Positions 17,930-27,095 are shown, counted from the first letter of the stretch. The stretch: 64,000 bases of DNA from Brevibacillus borstelensis (GCF_003710865.1 NZ_RHHO01000033.1:62001-126000); one strand, 5' to 3'. The notes: a model not told the origin generated them from the letters alone. Numbers and translations are program-made.

Positions 17930-18631
17930 ATGTTCAAATCTCAACAGAGCAACAAGCATATGACAGTTATTGGACTTGCGCCAGTCGAGCGCGTTCTTGT
18001 GATGCTTACTCCACCCGTTTTGGGAATGATTCTAGGGTATTTCTTGCCGTCAATTGCTGATTGGGTTGCCGGATTGCCTTGGTTCCCACTTCAAGGTCCT
18101 TTGCAGTTGGTCGCTTCCTTTGATGAGAAGTGGGTGGCGATTGTAACGACTTTTTTAGGTTTGATTGCAGGTGTATGGCTCTCTGCTGTGGCGATAAAAG
18201 AAAGCCTTGTAATCGCTGTTTCCGATGATGAAGTAACAATGAAAATCAATGATGGTACTCAACGGTATTCCAAATCCGAAATTGCGTCGGTGTTTATTGA
18301 CGGCAAGGAGCTTGTCCTGCTTGGAAATACCGGTCAAGAGTTAGCGCGCGAAGCTTATGAATCAACGCCTGCCACTATCGCTGATGCGTTTGTCAAGCAC
18401 CGTTATCCATGGTCGGTAGAGGGGGACCCCTATGAGGCAGAATATCGCCTTTGGGTGGATCAAACGCCAGATTTGTCCCCAGCCTTAAACGCTCTTTTGA
18501 AGGGCCGCGAGCAAGCATTGCAAGAGAAAGACGTGGAATCGGCCAAAGAGATGCAACGCGAAGCTTGTAAATTTGGCATAATGGTAAAAGACAGAGGGAA
18601 GTTTCAGTACTGGAGAAACCTAAGCAAATAA
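17930..18631 (+). CDS. yqeB: YqeB-like membrane protein
   Basis: A 233-residue protein resembling B. subtilis YqeB, of unknown function. Two transmembrane helices (about residues 23-50 and 68-92) are separated by a loop containing ADWVAGLPWFPLQGPLQL, followed by a cytoplasmic domain with VFIDGKELVLLGNTGQEL, which looks like a PH-type sandwich. The TetR gene starts 15 bases downstream, so the two are probably one operon. The ATG at 17930 follows AAAGGGGTAAGG. Confidence 0.72.
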   Translation: MFKSQQSNKHMTVIGLAPVERVLVMLTPPVLGMILGYFLPSIADWVAGLPWFPLQGPLQLVASFDEKWVAIVTTFLGLIAGVWLSAVAIKESLVIAVSDDEVTMKINDGTQRYSKSEIASVFIDGKELVLLGNTGQELAREAYESTPATIADAFVKHRYPWSVEGDPYEAEYRLWVDQTPDLSPALNALLKGREQALQEKDVESAKEMQREACKFGIMVKDRGKFQYWRNLSK

Positions 18632-18646
18632 ACGAGGTCGATCAGG

Positions 18647-19267
18647 ATGAGAACGAAAAAAACGGATGAAAAAAAATCTTTTATTTCCGAGGCCAGGCGC
18701 GCGCAAATCGTTGATGCGGCGATTAAGACCCTGGATGAGATCGGGTACATCCACGCCAGCATGGCCCAAATAGCAAAAAAGGCTGAAATTAGCACGGCAT
18801 TGATCTCATACCATTTTAAGGACAAAAATGATTTGATGGACTATACATTAACGCAGCTTTTATCTGACATGTCCTCTTATGTTTTGGAACGTACGCAAAC
18901 AGCAACCACTCCCCGCGACAAGCTCCGCGCCTACATCGAAGCCAGTATTGCCTATCATGCCAATAAGCCTGAATACAATATAGCTTTGATTGAGATCGTC
19001 TTTCATGCGCGGACGGCTAATAATGTCCCCTATTATAAGCTGGACGACGATGAAGAGAATCCTCTGGAGAGCGAGCTGCAGCAAATTCTGGTTGCGGGAC
19101 AGGAGAAAAAGGAATTCGGCAAGTTCAACGTTTTGGCAATGGCAAGCGCAATTCGAGGAGCGATTGACGAATATATATTCAACAGGAAGCTGAACGGCAG
19201 TATCGATCCGCAGTCGTATAGTACCGAACTTGTGAATCTTTTCTACCGTGCGGTTTTAAGAGAATGA
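18647..19267 (+). CDS. TetR family transcriptional regulator
   Basis: A 206-residue repressor-type protein. The N-terminal HTH spans about residues 17-63 (AQIVDAAIKTLDEIGY... ISYHFKDKNDLM), with the family's YHF-K signature; the C-terminal helical domain would bind an unknown ligand. It is the distal gene of the yqeB operon and may act on the dyad at 17769-17806. The ribosome binding site (GAGGTCG) is modest. Confidence 0.88.
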   Translation: MRTKKTDEKKSFISEARRAQIVDAAIKTLDEIGYIHASMAQIAKKAEISTALISYHFKDKNDLMDYTLTQLLSDMSSYVLERTQTATTPRDKLRAYIEASIAYHANKPEYNIALIEIVFHARTANNVPYYKLDDDEENPLESELQQILVAGQEKKEFGKFNVLAMASAIRGAIDEYIFNRKLNGSIDPQSYSTELVNLFYRAVLRE

Positions 19268-19287
19268 AGGAAAATTTCTTTGAACAC

Positions 19288-19815
19288 TTACTGCACGAAC
19301 CAGCGGCATCGGTTTTTATATTCGTCCTCGGAAAGATTCCGCTGCTTTTCAATTCCGGTCAGGCTTACGAGGTCCGGACGATCCCGTACGGTTAGGGAGA
19401 CGAGACCATACGGGGGCTGTCCAAATGCCTCGCCGAATGTAACGACTTCGATGACTACCTCGAAGGCCGGGAGTCTGGGGTCGCCCAAACGCTTGATGCC
19501 GGCGATTTTTCCGCAGCCAAAAGGCCTTTGAAGAGTGCTGCCGATCAACTCCAGGTAGCGGTTTAGCAGGGCGCCTTCGAGAAGCTGCTCGCGGCCAGGT
19601 GCGGGAGATGCAAATGAAAGCCGTACTTTCTCCGACGCGGCGGCGGCAGCTTGTAGCTGTTCTTGCCCAAATGCCGCGGCGGTAGTGTGAAGTGGCACTC
19701 GCTCAGATTCCGAAGCAGAAGTGTAATGCGGCACTCGCCCGGCTATTGAAGCGTCAATGTATCTGTAAGTAAATGTTACAGGGACCAACAAAAGGAAAAG
19801 GAGTGCATGTTTCAT
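19288..19815 (-). CDS. Exported DUF3888-like protein
   Basis: A 175-residue protein with a signal peptide (MKHALLFLLLVPVTFTYRY). The C-terminal half, IKRLGDPRLPAFEVVIEVVTF followed by PPYGLVSLTV, matches the DUF3888 family of small secreted Bacillales proteins as I remember it. The N-terminal half is low-complexity, with an imperfect internal repeat RVPHYTSASESE/RVPLHTTAAAF encoded by a 26-base imperfect direct repeat at about 19678-19735. The ATG at 19815 has TAGGTGAG upstream. Confidence 0.62.
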   Translation of the reverse strand: MKHALLFLLLVPVTFTYRYIDASIAGRVPHYTSASESERVPLHTTAAAFGQEQLQAAAAASEKVRLSFASPAPGREQLLEGALLNRYLELIGSTLQRPFGCGKIAGIKRLGDPRLPAFEVVIEVVTFGEAFGQPPYGLVSLTVRDRPDLVSLTGIEKQRNLSEDEYKNRCRWFVQ

Positions 19816-19901
19816 TGACTCACCTATACGGGGGAAGACTTTGCGTACGAATATGCCGTTAGTATGAGGAGACCATCAACAAACCATGCAGCAGAGCAAA
19901 C

Positions 19902-19938
19902 AAAAAAGCCCTCGGCTTACGAGAACCGATAGGCTTTC
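19902..19938 (-). terminator. Terminator of the NADH dehydrogenase gene
   Basis: On the minus strand AGCCTATCGG pairs with CCGAGGGCT, followed by six T. Confidence 0.72.
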
Positions 19939-19948
19939 TATTGCCGGG

Positions 19949-21016
19949 CTAGCCCAGATGTTTCTTGTACATCCAGAGAATGCCGCTTTTTATGACACGA
20001 GGCATCTGGCCGACCAGGGATACTTTTCCGAGGACGCCGAAGCCTTCTTTTTTACCCAGAGAGCCGAACATTCCCTTGTGCTTGATAACAGGCAGCGAGG
20101 CAGGATAATCTTCGCCTTTCATATCCTTTTTCAGCATGAGTGCAATTTGCTCTCCCTGCAGTTCCGCTGTTTGTGCGCTCGGCGCATAAGGAAGGCTCGC
20201 ACAGTCGCCCACTACGTATACATTGGGGTAGTTGGGAACCTGGTGGTAGGCGTTCAGCTTGGCTCGTCCAATGTTATCCGTTTCGATCGGCAGCCCGCGG
20301 ACGATCCGGTTTGCTTGAATACCTGCGGTCCAGACGATGACATCGCTCTCAACCGGTTCGTTATGGTTGTACACCACACCCGGTTCGACGCGATTCACAT
20401 TCGCCATCGAGACCAGTTGGACATCGTGCTCAATAAACCATTGGGAAGCGTATTCTTGCAGCTTTTTGGAGAACGGGCTGAGAATGCTCTCGCCGCGGTC
20501 CACGATGCGAATGTTCAGATCGGCACGGCTTTCCCGCAGTTCGGAGGCAAGCTCAACGCCGCTAAGTCCTCCACCGACGATGGTAACCATACTATATGGG
20601 TTGAGGTTATTGATTGCCGCATACGTATTTCTTGTTGCGGCCATGGTCTGGATCGAATTGGTGAACTCTTCGGCTCCGGGAATATCGTGATAACGGTCTT
20701 CACAACCCAGTGCCAACACCAGCCAGTCATAGGAAAGCGTATCGCCGTTGTCAAAATTGACGATTTGTTCGTCCAGGTTCACTCCTGCTACTTCTCCGTA
20801 CTTGATTGTTAAACGAGGATCGCTGGGAAAAGCGACGCGTACGGCCATTTCCGGCTCCGTACCTGCAGCCAGAGCGTAATACTCCGTCTTCAATCCGTGA
20901 AACGGCATCCGGTCCACAAGCGTGACAAAGACGTCATCTGGTAAATCAGGGGACAGGATGCGCTCAATAATTCGCAGACCCCCGTATCCTCCGCCAAGGA
21001 TAACAAGTCGTTTCAT
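19949..21016 (-). CDS. yutJ: Type II NADH dehydrogenase-like flavoprotein (YutJ)
   Basis: A 355-residue pyridine nucleotide-disulfide oxidoreductase of the NDH-2 class. The FAD-binding GGGYGG lies at residues 8-13, the second dinucleotide motif is GGGLSGVE, and VYVVGDCA is the C-terminal FAD contact. Such enzymes pass electrons from NADH to menaquinone at the membrane face without pumping protons. YutJ is a shorter paralogue of the main enzyme; a second member (YumB-like) lies at 45482. It is divergent from yuzB, as in the B. subtilis yut region. Confidence 0.85.
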   Translation of the reverse strand: MKRLVILGGGYGGLRIIERILSPDLPDDVFVTLVDRMPFHGLKTEYYALAAGTEPEMAVRVAFPSDPRLTIKYGEVAGVNLDEQIVNFDNGDTLSYDWLVLALGCEDRYHDIPGAEEFTNSIQTMAATRNTYAAINNLNPYSMVTIVGGGLSGVELASELRESRADLNIRIVDRGESILSPFSKKLQEYASQWFIEHDVQLVSMANVNRVEPGVVYNHNEPVESDVIVWTAGIQANRIVRGLPIETDNIGRAKLNAYHQVPNYPNVYVVGDCASLPYAPSAQTAELQGEQIALMLKKDMKGEDYPASLPVIKHKGMFGSLGKKEGFGVLGKVSLVGQMPRVIKSGILWMYKKHLG

Positions 21017-21203
21017 AGAAGGTCTATCCTTTCTTCTGTCCGTTATTTTACAGCACCCACTCTATTGTTGTTCTCTTTCGCTTAAATTGCAAGCAGAATC
21101 TTTTTCCCAGATAACGGTGCACTTGTGTACTGAATTTTTCCTTGATAAGCGGTACAATAAAGAACGAAATACGAAGCCAATAACTATGGCAGGTGAGAAA
21201 TAG

Positions 21204-21464
21204 ATGAAGCCCTTAGTAGAATTTTGCGCGAGTAACGTTTCTTCCTATACAAAGCCAGTAATGGAAGCGCTCGAAAATGACCCGGAGCTGGATGTCGACG
21301 TGCTGGAATACGGCTGCCTCGGATACTGCGGCGAATGCTACATGCAGCCCTTTGCCTTGGTAAACGGGGACCTGGTGCAAGCGGAAACGGCCGATGAGCT
21401 GTTGGAAAAAATCAAAGCGAAGCTCAAGGCAGATGAAGAAGAGCAGGAGGACTTTCCCTTTTGA
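21204..21464 (+). CDS. yuzB: YuzB-like DUF1450 protein
   Basis: An 86-residue small protein with conserved Cys8 and a Cys38-x3-Cys42-x2-Cys45 cluster (YGCLGYCGECYMQPFALV), matching YuzB/DUF1450. A metal or Fe-S site in a thioredoxin-like ferredoxin fold is plausible but unproven. The C-terminus is very acidic. The ATG at 21204 has GCAGGTGAG upstream. It is divergent from yutJ. Confidence 0.85.
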   Translation: MKPLVEFCASNVSSYTKPVMEALENDPELDVDVLEYGCLGYCGECYMQPFALVNGDLVQAETADELLEKIKAKLKADEEEQEDFPF

Positions 21465-21514
21465 GCAATCGGGAAGGGAAATGAGCAGCTTCGTTTGACC
21501 TGTTGCGATAGTGA

Positions 21515-21560
21515 AGGGCTGTCCCCTCGTAAGTCTTTACGAGCGGGACAGCCCTTTTTC
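21515..21560. terminator. Strong terminator between yuzB and the MFS gene
   Basis: GGGCTGTCCC/GGGACAGCCC with an inner CTCGTAA/TTTACGAG stem, then five T. Confidence 0.85.
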
Positions 21561-21591
21561 ATTGCATGCGAGTGCTTTTTATAGGAAACGG

Positions 21592-22827
21592 CTACTCGCT
21601 GCCTGCGCTTGCTTCGGCTGCCCTGTCGCGAAAGAACAGCCTGGCGAACGGCAGATGGGTGACCAGCATAAATCCGAGGCACACTAGCAGTACAGAGAAT
21701 ATCGGCAGTGTAGTGAGGAGCGCACCCGATAACATGATGCCAGCCGCATAGCATGTATCCAGTACCGGCAAGGTCATGCTATTGAACAAACCTTGCTGCT
21801 CATACGGAATCCGCGTCTGTATCACTGAAAAGTAAATGATCGTCGCCACGATTTCAAACACAGCAGCCAGGACGAGGACGAAAAGGGTCCAGGTAAGCCC
21901 GAGCGGAAAGGCAAGGCCGGTCAAAAGGACAGCTTCCCCCAGTCCAAACAGGAAATAGACCCAGGTCAGGGAGTACGTCCGTGTCAGCCGGTTTACAACC
22001 CTGTCGCAGACAAGTGCTCCTGCGAGCGACCCCAACCCCTGTGCTGCCAGAAGCAGCCCCCAGTATTGCTGGGGATCTCCGTACAAGCCGGCAAGTGACA
22101 GCAGAAAGATCTTCAGCATTCCCAACAAAAGGGAATACCCGATGGCTGTCACGACAAAAGCAGCGATCATCCGGTCACGAGAAAGCAATCCGAAAAAGGC
22201 AGGGAGCGCCGAGAAAATCGCTTTTGTAAAGCCATTTTCGTTCTCTGCCTGCTTTTGGCTTTCCGCTGCCGGAAGCATGTAAAACAGGGCAAATGCAGCA
22301 AGTCCGGCAAAGGAGCAGAGCAGAAGCATCGTTCCGATGCCAAAAACGAGGATGGCCATGCTTGCGGCCAAGGGCCCGATGATTTTGCAGAGGCGCTCGA
22401 TACCCATGATTGCTGCGTTTCCCTGAATCTCCAGCCCTTTTGGGATGACCCTGGCCCGCAAGGTGAGCGAAGCGGGAGACCCTGCTGTTTTCGCGATGCC
22501 GATGCCGAGCAGAATGAGCTGCACCTGCCACAGCGAGGATGACAGGGGCAAGAGCGTGACCAGGATGCTGTAAGCCGCGATATCCAGGGTCGTCACTCTT
22601 TTTGCGCCCCAGCGGTCAATCCAGGAGCCGATGATTGGACCGAGCAGGATGCCGGGCAGCAGTTCAATGACAATACTGAAGACAAATTCTTTCCCCAGTC
22701 CGTAGCGTTGGTGCAGAAACAGCGGGATAGCGGTAACCAGCATCCACTGCGTCCACTCCCACAGAAACAAGGCAGCGAGATAGCGTCGGAACATCTTTTC
22801 ATTTTTTGCTATTTTCCAGAAAATCAA
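21592..22827 (-). CDS. MFS transporter (drug-efflux-like)
   Basis: A 411-residue protein with about 12 transmembrane helices. The motif-A equivalent GPIIGSWIDRWGAKRV lies between helices 2 and 3, typical of the major facilitator superfamily; overall style fits MFS efflux proteins with unknown substrate. The likely start is the TTG at 22827, seven bases after GGGGGG, giving MIFWKIAKNEKMFRRY; the next ATG lies 11 codons further in. It appears monocistronic. Confidence 0.82.
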   Translation of the reverse strand: MIFWKIAKNEKMFRRYLAALFLWEWTQWMLVTAIPLFLHQRYGLGKEFVFSIVIELLPGILLGPIIGSWIDRWGAKRVTTLDIAAYSILVTLLPLSSSLWQVQLILLGIGIAKTAGSPASLTLRARVIPKGLEIQGNAAIMGIERLCKIIGPLAASMAILVFGIGTMLLLCSFAGLAAFALFYMLPAAESQKQAENENGFTKAIFSALPAFFGLLSRDRMIAAFVVTAIGYSLLLGMLKIFLLSLAGLYGDPQQYWGLLLAAQGLGSLAGALVCDRVVNRLTRTYSLTWVYFLFGLGEAVLLTGLAFPLGLTWTLFVLVLAAVFEIVATIIYFSVIQTRIPYEQQGLFNSMTLPVLDTCYAAGIMLSGALLTTLPIFSVLLVCLGFMLVTHLPFARLFFRDRAAEASAGSE

Positions 22828-22961
22828 TTGAGATCCCCCCAAGTTATGAATTGCCTAACCGGGGGGCTGCAACAATTAAGAGCGGCACGGTTCACACCTC
22901 CTGAACATTTGAAAATGTCTTACAATCAGTAACGTAACAAAAATGGCTGATAAAAACAAAT

Positions 22962-22996
22962 AAAAAGACAGGACACCGGTTAAGGCGTCCCGTCTG
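22962..22996 (-). terminator. Terminator of mqnE
   Basis: On the minus strand AGACGGGACGC pairs, with two G-U pairs, to GTGTCCTGTCT, then TTTTT. Confidence 0.75.
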
Positions 22997-23018
22997 CAGA
23001 CTTCAACAGCGTATTCGT

Positions 23019-24125
23019 TTAGTGTTCTTTGACAACATTGTAGAAGGTGTCGCGTTCCAGCGCGCGTTTGCCGGCGCCCTTGATCAGCCAGACCAGCTCA
23101 TCGACAGTGAGCGCTTGCTGTGTAAGCGCCCCGGCGGAGTGGCTGATGCGCTCCTCGATCAGCGTTCCGTGCACATCGGACATCCCCATGGTCAGGGACA
23201 ACTGGGTCAGCTGGGTGCCGATGTTGATGAAGTAAGCCTTGATGTGCGGGAAGTTGTCCAGCATCAAGCGGCTGATCGCCATTGTTTTCAGGTCGTCGAT
23301 AGCAGAGTTGCGGCGTTTGATGCCGGCTGTCGCTTTGATCGGCTGGACCGCCAGCGGGATGAATACCAAAAATCCGTTGGTTTCATCCTGCAATTCACGC
23401 AGGCGGAGCATGTGGATCACGCGTTCTTCCAATGTTTCGATCGATCCGTACAGCATGGTGGAGTGAGTTTTCATACCCATTTGATGGGCAGTACGGTGCA
23501 CTTCCAGATACATATCTGTCGATGCCTTTTCCGGACTCATTTTCATGCGGTACCGCTCGGTCAGGATTTCCGCGCCGCCTCCCGTCAAGCTTTCCACTCC
23601 GGCCTTGCGCAGCTCCTCGAGCACTTCACGGATGGACAGGCCAGAGATGCGGGAAAAGAACTCGATCTCGGCACCGGTGTACGCCTTCATCGTGACATGC
23701 GGATACGCTTTTTTCAGCGTGCGGATGTTGTCGAGATAGTAATCAAACGGCACATGCTGGTTGTGGCCGCCGACGATGTGAAACTCGCGGATGCCTTCGT
23801 GGTAGCGAGTCTCTACATAGTGAAGCAGCTCTTCGGTGTTCATCGTATAAGCGCCGTCTTCGCCCAAGTCGCGGCGGAACCCGCAGAATTTGCAATGAGC
23901 CTCGCAGACGTTGGTCGGATTAATGTAGAGGTTTTGAATAAAGTAAACATTGTCTCCGTTTTTCCGTTGGTTGACCAGATTGGCAAGCTGGCCGATCGTC
24001 AGCAAATCATTAGAATTAAAAAGGGTGAGACCGTCCTCCAATGTAAGTCGTTCACCGGCAATTACCTTGTTGGCCACTGTGGACAAATTTTTGTCCTGAA
24101 GAACAAGGGTGTCGAGTGCCATCAT
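23019..24125 (-). CDS. mqnE: Aminofutalosine synthase MqnE (radical SAM)
   Basis: A 368-residue radical SAM enzyme of the futalosine route to menaquinone, joining 3-[(1-carboxyvinyl)oxy]benzoate and SAM to aminofutalosine. The 4Fe-4S motif is CEAHCKFC (Cys74, Cys78, Cys81). LTGGGAEILTERYR, THSTMLYGSIET and the HMLRLRELQDET segment fit MqnE rather than MqnC. No other mqn gene is in the window. Two adjacent ATGs (24125, 24122) follow GAAGGGAA; either could be used. It indicates menaquinone made through futalosine rather than the classical Men pathway. Confidence 0.87.
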   Translation of the reverse strand: MMALDTLVLQDKNLSTVANKVIAGERLTLEDGLTLFNSNDLLTIGQLANLVNQRKNGDNVYFIQNLYINPTNVCEAHCKFCGFRRDLGEDGAYTMNTEELLHYVETRYHEGIREFHIVGGHNQHVPFDYYLDNIRTLKKAYPHVTMKAYTGAEIEFFSRISGLSIREVLEELRKAGVESLTGGGAEILTERYRMKMSPEKASTDMYLEVHRTAHQMGMKTHSTMLYGSIETLEERVIHMLRLRELQDETNGFLVFIPLAVQPIKATAGIKRRNSAIDDLKTMAISRLMLDNFPHIKAYFINIGTQLTQLSLTMGMSDVHGTLIEERISHSAGALTQQALTVDELVWLIKGAGKRALERDTFYNVVKEH

Positions 24126-24553
24126 AAACACTTCCCTTCAGCTAGAATTACTCGCAATCCTGTGATGTTGTTCGAAAGGGTATCAGTCTCTGCCGGGCAC
24201 TAAAAGCCAAGGAACACTCCTCCAGATGAAGCCTTCCGTTCAGCGAGAGCGTCCACAATCAGCGCCCCGTAAGCAACGACAATAGTTCTACTCTTCACAT
24301 GAGCAGTCTGGTGATCTGTAATCAATGATTACCCTTTTCCTCACGATAACAAAAGCACCTATATTATAAACCTCTTCAGGAAGGGGAACAATATGAGAAG
24401 TTTTGAGAAGTATTGTTTGTAAAAATATAACAAATGTCGCCAAATTTCCAGATCTTTCATGGTTATAAAAGGAAAATTTGTTTGCCTAATGTCTTATCAT
24501 CTTGTAAAATAAAGGTACGAAAGCCTTAATGATCTTTAGGAGGAGCTTCAGCA
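24126..24553. other. Intergenic region between mqnE and the spo0E-like gene
   Basis: 428 bases without a supported gene. The part near 24360-24370 contains TATAAT on the minus strand, a possible mqnE -10 with a long leader. The right half is AT-rich and holds the spo0E-like promoter at 24482-24510. Confidence 0.5.
24482..24510 (+). promoter_or_regulatory. Promoter of the spo0E-like gene
   Basis: TTGCCT (24482-24487), 17-base spacer, TAAAAT (24505-24510), 43 bases before the start codon. Confidence 0.5.
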
Positions 24554-24775
24554 ATGCGGGACGTTTTGCTTGAAAAAATTGAACTCCTTCGACAGCGTAT
24601 GGTTAGTATGGGGTTAGAGTTTGGGTTGGATCATCCAGAAGTACTGGAATACAGCAAGAAGATTGATCAACTTCACAACGAGCTGAACCAAATGGATCAT
24701 AATCTGTCCAAGGTAGGTAAAAAGAAGCAGTCCTACTGCTTTTATATTTTGGATAAAAAGGCCTATTTTGCATAA
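24554..24775 (+). CDS. Spo0E-family aspartyl-phosphate phosphatase
   Basis: A 73-residue helical hairpin protein of the Spo0E family, which removes the phosphoryl group from Spo0A~P and so restrains sporulation. The signature SKKIDQLHNEL (around residues 35-45) is a variant of the SxxLDxLI motif in which Leu is Ile and the final Ile is His, so specificity may differ. The start has TAGGAGGAG upstream; a terminator overlaps the stop codon. Confidence 0.82.
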   Translation: MRDVLLEKIELLRQRMVSMGLEFGLDHPEVLEYSKKIDQLHNELNQMDHNLSKVGKKKQSYCFYILDKKAYFA

Positions 24776-24797
24776 GAGGGGGCAACCCTCTTTTTTT
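24775..24797 (+). terminator. Terminator of the spo0E-like gene
   Basis: AGAGGG-ggcaa-CCCTCT followed by seven T, overlapping the TAA stop. Confidence 0.82.
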
Positions 24798-24833
24798 GCT
24801 GCCTTTTTAGGCCCGCCAAAGTGCAGCGCAGTC

Positions 24834-24863
24834 TTGAGAGCACAGGTGCTTCTTCGGTATACT
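24834..24863 (+). promoter_or_regulatory. Promoter of the HesB/IscA-like gene
   Basis: TTGAGA (24834-24839), 18-base spacer, TATACT (24858-24863), 52 bases before the ATG. Confidence 0.5.
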
Positions 24864-24914
24864 GTAAGGAGAACGCCGCATCATAGTAACAACGGCTGAC
24901 AAGGAGGGAAACGA

Positions 24915-25274
24915 ATGATTACCATGTCCGAGCAAGCCGCCCTGAAGGTAAAAGAAATGCTGGCGGCAGAGAACAACCCTAACCTGTTTTTGCGCGTAGG
25001 TGTCCGCCCGGGTGGGTGCAGTGGCTTTACCTACGGGATGGGTTGGGATCAGGAAATCAAAGAAGGCGACCAAACCTTTGAACAAAATGGAGTCAAGATT
25101 GTTGTCGACAAAGACAGCTACCTATATATCAAAGGCACGGAAATCGACTACAAGGAATCGATGATGGGCGGAGGGTTTTCCATTCATAATCCGAACGCGG
25201 TCGCTTCCTGCGGCTGCGGTTCTTCTTTCAAGACCGCGCTGGCTGAGGGGAAAGCGGAGAAGTGCGACGACTAA
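24915..25274 (+). CDS. yutM: A-type Fe-S carrier, HesB/IscA family (YutM)
   Basis: A 119-residue A-type carrier for Fe-S cluster delivery. The three conserved cysteines are Cys35 (GGCSGFTY), Cys99 and Cys101 (ASCGCGSS). It resembles B. subtilis YutM (ErpA/SufA-like). The ATG follows AAGGAGGG. It is probably monocistronic with its own promoter and a strong terminator at 25302-25351. Confidence 0.93.
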   Translation: MITMSEQAALKVKEMLAAENNPNLFLRVGVRPGGCSGFTYGMGWDQEIKEGDQTFEQNGVKIVVDKDSYLYIKGTEIDYKESMMGGGFSIHNPNAVASCGCGSSFKTALAEGKAEKCDD

Positions 25275-25301
25275 GGAAAGACAAAAGCTGAAACGAGAGA
25301 C

Positions 25302-25351
25302 CTCCTTGGGCATATGCAGAAGCTGGATGCATAGCCCAGGGAGTTTTTTTT
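25302..25351 (+). terminator. Terminator of yutM
   Basis: CTCCTTGGGCATATGCA pairs with TGCATAGCCCAGGGAG, followed by eight T. Confidence 0.9.
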
Positions 25352-25438
25352 GTACCAATCATGCAGATCTATCTCTACGACATGTCCGGTTGGCAAAAGG
25401 AAAAGATCGGTCTTGCAGGGGAGGGGAATCTGAATCTT

Positions 25439-25597
25439 ATGATCTACATGATCACAATGCTGAGTGTGGCGATTGTTTTTGTTATCTGGAGCTATGTGCT
25501 TTCGCATAAGTACAAATGGAACAGAATCACCTTGGTTCCAACCATCGTTACACTTGTTTTGCTATTTTACTTGCTGGGAAATTTTTTAAGAATGTAA
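25439..25597 (+). CDS. Small membrane protein with two helices
   Basis: A 52-residue hydrophobic protein (MIYMITMLSV...) with helices at about 3-22 and 33-49 joined by a short basic loop (SHKYKWNR). The ATG at 25439 has GGGGAGGGG 12 bases upstream. An in-frame ATG at 25361 would give 78 residues but lies only ten bases after the yutM terminator and lacks a ribosome binding site. No family recognised. Confidence 0.5.
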   Translation: MIYMITMLSVAIVFVIWSYVLSHKYKWNRITLVPTIVTLVLLFYLLGNFLRM

Positions 25598-25682
25598 AGG
25601 TTTCACGCGAGTCCGTTTTTTGTAGAATATCGTTTTGCTCCTGCAGTCTTATAACCTCTAAACGAAGACCTTACGGGACCCC

Positions 25683-25907
25683 TTGACTCTCATTGAATGT
25701 AGTGTTTGCGTTCTCCCGCAATACCAAGGAAAAGGCTACGGCCATGATATGCTTGCGCGTGTAGGGAAACTCCTGGCAGAGCGCTGCAAACAGGTTCGTC
25801 TGGGAGTGGTCACTCATCACAGGCGTGCTTTGAACCTCTATCAGTCGATAGGTTTTGAAGCTGTTGCCGAGTTTCACTATTACGTCATCGATCTCAAAGA
25901 CATATAG
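25683..25907 (+). pseudogene. GNAT acetyltransferase fragment (C-terminal half)
   Basis: The 74-residue frame contains the acetyl-CoA loop of GNAT proteins (LPQYQGKGYGHDML, matching Q/RxxGxG/A) and the downstream NLYQSIGFEAVAEF motif, but nothing of the N-terminal strands; the only start is a TTG without a ribosome binding site. A complete GNAT has about 150 residues or more, so this is a truncated remnant. No in-frame continuation is visible upstream. Confidence 0.72.
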
Positions 25908-25970
25908 AGAAAGGGTAGGGCGCGAATACCCGCCTTTTCCTGTTTCAGCAAGCCACCCCACGAGCTGCGA

Positions 25971-27095
25971 TCAGCCTTTCGGCGGGGGCGCAGCAGCATG
26001 TAGATACTCCATCACCTCTCGATCTGCAACATAGCTGTCCACCAGCTTCACCTGTTTCTCTGTTACCTCGTAGGTCCAGTAGCTAGGGATCGTCATTTGG
26101 CGATTGTCGCCACCCTGAATCGTCCACATCCGTTCAAATGTAACGAGATAGCTGTCTCTCGTCTGCAGCTTGACCTTCGTTCGCAGGCTGGTGGTTGCCA
26201 GTGTCTCGGGTATTCCTTCGACACGGACTTGCCTGGTTTCACCTGTGCGGGCAGGAAACTCCGGCTGCTCCGACAGCGCCCGCTCAATCGCTTCCTGGAC
26301 GGTAAACTCTCGATCCCGGTATAGCTCCTCCAATGCCTCTTCACCTCCTTGCAGCCCCCAGATGAGGATGTAGCGGCCGTCCCAGTTTTTCGTCAGACCG
26401 AGCCCAAAGAAGGGGCTCCATGCCGAACTCGTTCCCGATTCAAGCGCTTCTTCTTTTGGCGAGCCAAAATCGCTTGCATAGAACGTCTCCAGCTCGGCTT
26501 TTTTCTGCATGATCCTCTGTTCGTCTTTGCTTTCGATCTGGTATCGGGCAGCATAGAGGAAGCCGTGTTCAAAAGAGAGCGTCAGCTGTACCTGCTCGTC
26601 TCCCAAGGTGACGGGCATGAAGGCTTCTTGCAAGCCGTCCGCACCCAGGCTTTCAATTCCCCCAAGCGGCTGCAATTCTCCCAATTCGGGGAAGAGCGCC
26701 TTTGCTTCGTCATAGGTCATGCCGAGCGAAAATACGCGGTAAAAAGCCAGTTTATCCGCTTCTGTCTGCCAGGCGACAGTCTGTTTGGGTGCTTCGGGCA
26801 GTGCAGGGGCTGGCGTCTGCTGGTGATTGGGCGTCGTCACAGGAGGAGAAACCAACTGGCTTGGATTTTCTTCCGGAAGCTGAGCGAGCGGACCGGCCCA
26901 AAGAAGGATGGCGGCCACTGCCGCGACGCCAGCTATGGCACATGTGCGGACAAGGAATCGTTTTTTTCCACTTTTAGCCATTGCTTGGGAAGCGAGCGTT
27001 CTTTGCTCCAGCCGGGACACTTCCTCCTGGGTCAGTCTGAGCGAGTCGTGTACCAGTTCCTTTCGTTGTTTCAGCTGTCGGTCAAGGATGTCCAA
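25971..27095 (-). CDS. Membrane-bound anti-sigma-like protein
   Basis: A 374-residue protein with a cytoplasmic N-terminus (residues 1-45, helical, charged), one transmembrane helix (about 48-70), a Pro-rich linker and an external domain of about 280 residues. This topology and its position right behind an ECF sigma gene indicate a regulator of that sigma factor; no zinc-binding HxxxCxxC ZAS motif is present. The start is TTG at 27095 with AAAGGAGG upstream, inside the sigma gene's 3' end (25-base overlap), so translation is coupled. What the external domain senses is unknown. Confidence 0.7.
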   Translation of the reverse strand: MDILDRQLKQRKELVHDSLRLTQEEVSRLEQRTLASQAMAKSGKKRFLVRTCAIAGVAAVAAILLWAGPLAQLPEENPSQLVSPPVTTPNHQQTPAPALPEAPKQTVAWQTEADKLAFYRVFSLGMTYDEAKALFPELGELQPLGGIESLGADGLQEAFMPVTLGDEQVQLTLSFEHGFLYAARYQIESKDEQRIMQKKAELETFYASDFGSPKEEALESGTSSAWSPFFGLGLTKNWDGRYILIWGLQGGEEALEELYRDREFTVQEAIERALSEQPEFPARTGETRQVRVEGIPETLATTSLRTKVKLQTRDSYLVTFERMWTIQGGDNRQMTIPSYWTYEVTEKQVKLVDSYVADREVMEYLHAAAPPPKG

